Below are positions 60,865-64,000 of a stretch of DNA of 64,000 nucleotides, piece by piece. A program made the position numbers and the translations under genes. Origin of the DNA: Aculops lycopersici (Eukaryota; Arthropoda; Arachnida; Trombidiformes; Eriophyidae); the NCBI GenBank assembly GCA_015350385.1, contig WNKI01000002.1, positions 4,156,063 through 4,220,062 on the forward strand, given 5' to 3'. Positions within the stretch are counted from its first letter, which is position 1, and every line of letters begins with the position of its first letter. Below the pieces are notes generated by a model that was not told the origin of the DNA, did not search any database, and worked only from the letters and a program-made list of their open reading frames with translations.

Positions 60865-62988
60865 ATGCCTTCGATAAAACCACTCCAACCTCGTACCCGA
60901 CCATTAGATAGTTTACAATGTCACCTATGGTCACATCGTGGCGTCGAGATGAACGAAACAATTAGATACGGTGACCAGAATCTAGGGTCCACGAGTAGAG
61001 GCAGCAATCGCAACAACATGGATACTAGAGGCCGCGCTAATAGAAGTAGACAACATAGACAGCAATGGATGCTGTTGATCGCCGTCATCTGTTGCTATGC
61101 CGCAAGTGTGACCCTGGCCGCTGATCCTGAGGTGGTCACCACGATTGCATCACAATCACAACCGCAACCACCGGCCACCACTCAATCGTCAATAGTGCCC
61201 ACAACGATACCGATACCAACCAGCAACCAGCAGCAACCTCAACAACCACAATCTCAGAATATACCTCTACAGCCACAGCCAACAAATTTACAACCACAAG
61301 CGCAAATGCTGCCAACTTCTCATACCTACAACAATGTCACCTACGAGATTATTGATTCAAATAAGGAAGTTATCGATTACGAGGATGTGTTCTTGGATCA
61401 TTTAGGTTTTCCTCAAACAGAGAAGACTCTAACTTTAGAACAATTGATAGGCCAACATCACGACAACGAAGCGTTGCATCAGTATTTGTTTAAGTTGCAT
61501 CAGGATTATCCGGAAATAACTCGCTTGTATCACATTGGCGAGAGTGTTGAGGGTAGAAAGTTGTGGGTATTGGAGGTCACCGAGGAACCAGGCAAACATA
61601 TTTTGATGAAACCGGAATTCAAGTATGCGGCCAATATGCATGGTAACGAGGTGGTTGGCCGGGAGATGTTGTTACATTTGGCCCGTTTACTGGTTGAAAA
61701 CTATAGAGCCGCTCAAGAGGAACCCAAAGAGTTGGCCAAGAAGCCGACGCCAGCCAAGTTTGTTAAGAAGCTGCTAAAGGCAACTAGGATTCATATAATG
61801 CCTACGATGAATCCAGATGGTTATGCTCGCTCTGAAGTTGGGTGCAAACATGAGAATCCGAGCCGAAAAGGCAGATTGAATGCAAATAATGTTGATTTGA
61901 ATAGAAACTTTCCAGATAGTGTGCTGAAAAATACACCCGATGCTCAAACCCAACCTGAGGTTAGAGCAATCATGAAATGGAGCGGCGAGATACCGTTTGT
62001 TTTGTCGGCCAACTTGCATGGGGGGGATTTGGTTGCTGTTTATCCCTTTGATGGTGCCACAAATATGAGTGTCAACGAGTATAGACCAACACCCGACGAC
62101 GATGTATTCATTCATTTGGCCAAATCTTATGCCAATAGCCATGCTACAATGGCCAACGGAAAGAAATGCTATGATATTTGCACTGACTACCACCCGGAAG
62201 TGTTTCCCGAGGGCATAAGCAACGGAGCCGCTTGGTATTCGCTTTACGGAGGCATGCAAGATTGGATTTACGAACACTCGAGTTGCATGGAGATTACCCT
62301 GGAGTTGGGATGCAACCAATATCCAGCCGCCAACATGCTACCCCAATATTGGGCTTACAACAAGAGAGCACTACTCAATTATATCAGAGAAGTCCATAGA
62401 GGTATAAAGGGAGTTATAACTGATGCTAGCTCGGGTAACTTGTTGCCAGATGTCAATATTCACGTACTAAATCGAGCACACAATGTAACAAGTAGTATGT
62501 ATGGAGATTATTTCCGCATTCTTTTGACAGGATATTATGAGATTCTTTATGAGCGCCAGGGTTATGAGACGGAGAAGGTGTTTGTTAGCGTACAAAATAC
62601 CATGCCACAGATTGTGAATATCAAAATGCGCCCTAATGGATCAAAGCTACCTAGCGGACAGACAAACTCAAGTGGACCTTATCCAACGAACGGTCAAACA
62701 CCTGAAACAATCAACGATGGCTCCACGGTTGCATCAGAGTCAAGTGAACATTCACTCATGGTAGCAACATTGGTCATGACTATTATTATAGTTTTAATAT
62801 TAATCCTCATGGCTGGTGCTTATGTTATCCAAAAGAAGCGTCTAGTTAGATCGCAGTCCATCTCAATGGAGATGCAGCCAACCTCTGGCGGTCGTTCGGC
62901 TAGCACCGGCATTAGCTTGCCGCCGATATCATCGTCAGCTGCCGGTTCAAGTGGCTCTAGCCAAGGAAAGATGCACTTGTCCGCCTAA
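60865..62988 (+). CDS. Membrane-anchored metallocarboxypeptidase, M14B (carboxypeptidase D/M type)
   Basis: An M14 N/E-subfamily carboxypeptidase that should remove C-terminal Arg or Lys from peptides in the secretory pathway or at the cell surface. Counting from the ATG at 60865 (707 residues), zinc ligands are H259 and E262 (HGNE) and H385 (NLHGG), with NPDGY and LNRNFPD substrate-site motifs and catalytic E480 in TLELGC. A transthyretin-like domain follows (about 510-590), then a transmembrane helix near 631-657 and a short basic tail. The signal sequence (WMLLIAVICCYAASVTLA) starts about 70 residues in, so the Met at 60949 or 61018 is a more likely start. One catalytic domain, unlike the two to three of silver/CPD, makes it closest in layout to carboxypeptidase M or E. 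AATAAA at 63168-63173. Confidence 0.9.
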   Translation: MPSIKPLQPRTRPLDSLQCHLWSHRGVEMNETIRYGDQNLGSTSRGSNRNNMDTRGRANRSRQHRQQWMLLIAVICCYAASVTLAADPEVVTTIASQSQPQPPATTQSSIVPTTIPIPTSNQQQPQQPQSQNIPLQPQPTNLQPQAQMLPTSHTYNNVTYEIIDSNKEVIDYEDVFLDHLGFPQTEKTLTLEQLIGQHHDNEALHQYLFKLHQDYPEITRLYHIGESVEGRKLWVLEVTEEPGKHILMKPEFKYAANMHGNEVVGREMLLHLARLLVENYRAAQEEPKELAKKPTPAKFVKKLLKATRIHIMPTMNPDGYARSEVGCKHENPSRKGRLNANNVDLNRNFPDSVLKNTPDAQTQPEVRAIMKWSGEIPFVLSANLHGGDLVAVYPFDGATNMSVNEYRPTPDDDVFIHLAKSYANSHATMANGKKCYDICTDYHPEVFPEGISNGAAWYSLYGGMQDWIYEHSSCMEITLELGCNQYPAANMLPQYWAYNKRALLNYIREVHRGIKGVITDASSGNLLPDVNIHVLNRAHNVTSSMYGDYFRILLTGYYEILYERQGYETEKVFVSVQNTMPQIVNIKMRPNGSKLPSGQTNSSGPYPTNGQTPETINDGSTVASESSEHSLMVATLVMTIIIVLILILMAGAYVIQKKRLVRSQSISMEMQPTSGGRSASTGISLPPISSSAAGSSGSSQGKMHLSA

Positions 62989-63569
62989 CATCTTAGTCAT
63001 GAATAGATCATCCTAAACCCTTGTAAATATAGAGGGTGATTACCGCATAACCAAAATTTGTATGGAACATCAAGACTCTACTCTATAAACTTGGCCGCAT
63101 ATTGAGCCGAGTGCTACCTGTATACAATGACTTTCTTTTTGGGGTCCTATCAGAGTCAAAAAGGCCTAATAAAATTCTACTTCTAGAGAAACATACCATG
63201 CAATTTGCGTGAGAGGTTCACATAGAGAGGTGAGCATCTGGTCTGGTTAATTGCAATGGCCCATGGGTAACCTAGGCAACGGCACCTACCCTACTCTCGC
63301 GATTGGCACGGGCATTGACGTGCACAACAGGATGATATCGGTCTGCAATGAATGTCAATATGGTAGAAAAGTCAGCCATAGGTAAACACAAGATCATTAT
63401 TTAATGGGTGTATATGGATTTGTGTTTTAATTGTTTGACGAAGATTATATGAGTTTTCTTAAAACAAATTCTATTTACTCTAGGGTCCAGTTGATAAACT
63501 CGTTTGGTTTTATTTAGCGTGCCTGTCTCTGTCTCTCTCTCTGTCTCTTTTGGTTCCACGTCAATTAGC
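62989..63569. other. Convergent 3' region between carboxypeptidase and beta-tubulin
   Basis: About 580 bases. AATAAA at 63168-63173 fits the carboxypeptidase transcript, and a minus-strand AATAAA (TTTATT, 63509-63514) fits beta-tubulin. A CT-rich run lies near 63527-63548. No coding sequence recognised. Confidence 0.55.
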
Positions 63570-64000
63570 TTATGCCTCTTGCTGGGGCTCCTCCTCCTCG
63601 AACTCGCCCTCGTCGTCGGCACCGGCCTCTTGGTATTGTTGGTATTCACTTACAAGGTCGTTCATGTTGGACTCAGCCTCAGTGAACTCCATCTCGTCCA
63701 TACCCTCGCCTGTGTACCAATGTAAGAAAGCTTTACGACGGAACATAGCAGTAAATTGTTCCGAGATTCTCTTGAACAGCTCTTGAATGGCTGTTGAATT
63801 ACCAACAAAAGTTGCGGACATCTTCAATCCACGTGGTGGAATGTCACAAACCGCAGTCTTGACGTTGTTTGGAATCCATTCAACGAAGTACGAGCTGTTC
63901 TTGTTTTGCACAGTCATCATTTGCTCGTCCACCTCGCGCATCGACATTCTGCCACGGAAAACGGCGGCAACTGTTAGGTATCTACCGTTTCTTGGGTCGC
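63570..64000 (-). CDS. Beta-tubulin, C-terminal part (runs off the window)
   Basis: The last 142 codons of a beta-tubulin gene whose 5' part lies beyond 64000. Reading in from the window edge gives DPRNGRYLTVAAVFRGR, then MSMREVDEQM, KTAVCDIPPRGLKM, FVGNSTAIQELFKRISEQF and the helix-12 WYTGEGMDEMEFTEAESNMNDL. The acidic tail ends EFEEEEPQQEA. Beta-tubulin pairs with alpha-tubulin to build microtubules. The Met at 63947 is internal, not the start. Which isotype it is cannot be told from this piece. Confidence 0.97.
   Translation of the reverse strand, partial: DPRNGRYLTVAAVFRGRMSMREVDEQMMTVQNKNSSYFVEWIPNNVKTAVCDIPPRGLKMSATFVGNSTAIQELFKRISEQFTAMFRRKAFLHWYTGEGMDEMEFTEAESNMNDLVSEYQQYQEAGADDEGEFEEEEPQQEA

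Overview
The window is nuclear DNA of an animal, most likely an arthropod. The evidence is a gustatory-receptor-like protein with a dying tandem copy, a Klumpfuss-type zinc-finger gene, NUPR1, a Caskin-type tandem-SAM protein, BBS8, profilin and a beta-tubulin. Most genes are uninterrupted reading frames (POLR3B runs 1138 codons without an intron), and the few introns I can place are short (67-93 bases). This strong intron depletion, with long N/Q-rich stretches, fits an acariform mite. An intron-poor lineage such as the eriophyoids is a guess, not something the sequence proves.

Layout. 1-9 kb: DNA crosslink repair nuclease (SNM1A-like), lysosomal alpha-glucosidase, mitochondrial NAD carrier (SLC25A51-like), a small TRERF1/MIDEAS-type SANT-zinc-finger protein and the tiny NUPR1 gene. 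9.8-15.4 kb: a gustatory-receptor pseudogene, an unrecognised 161-residue gene, an intact large gustatory-receptor-like gene and a cathepsin L-like protease. 16-22.7 kb: two large, largely disordered proteins with signal peptides and no recognisable family. 22.7-29.2 kb: a long stretch without a supportable gene, full of simple repeats. 29-37.4 kb: a dense housekeeping cluster (profilin, COQ8, THG1, slowmo/PRELID3, POLR3B).

36.4-45.4 kb is the most unusual part. A block holding the 5' end of POLR3B, the POLR3B/ATP5PO shared promoter, ATP5PO (OSCP) and TBC1D7 is present twice in the same orientation, on either side of the zinc-finger gene. The copies have decayed in a complementary way. The left copy keeps POLR3B but has a broken ATP5PO. 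The right copy keeps ATP5PO but has only a scrap of POLR3B. TBC1D7 and its flank look identical in both.

45.8-64 kb: the Caskin-like gene, a 5-kb gap, medium-chain acyl-CoA dehydrogenase, a short RB1CC1/FIP200 lacking the C-terminal half of the family, BBS8, a membrane-anchored metallocarboxypeptidase and the 3' end of beta-tubulin running off the window. No rRNA, convincing tRNA, CRISPR array or intact transposon was seen. Functionally this is mostly unrelated housekeeping genes packed in divergent and convergent pairs, with several shared promoters and back-to-back polyadenylation signals.
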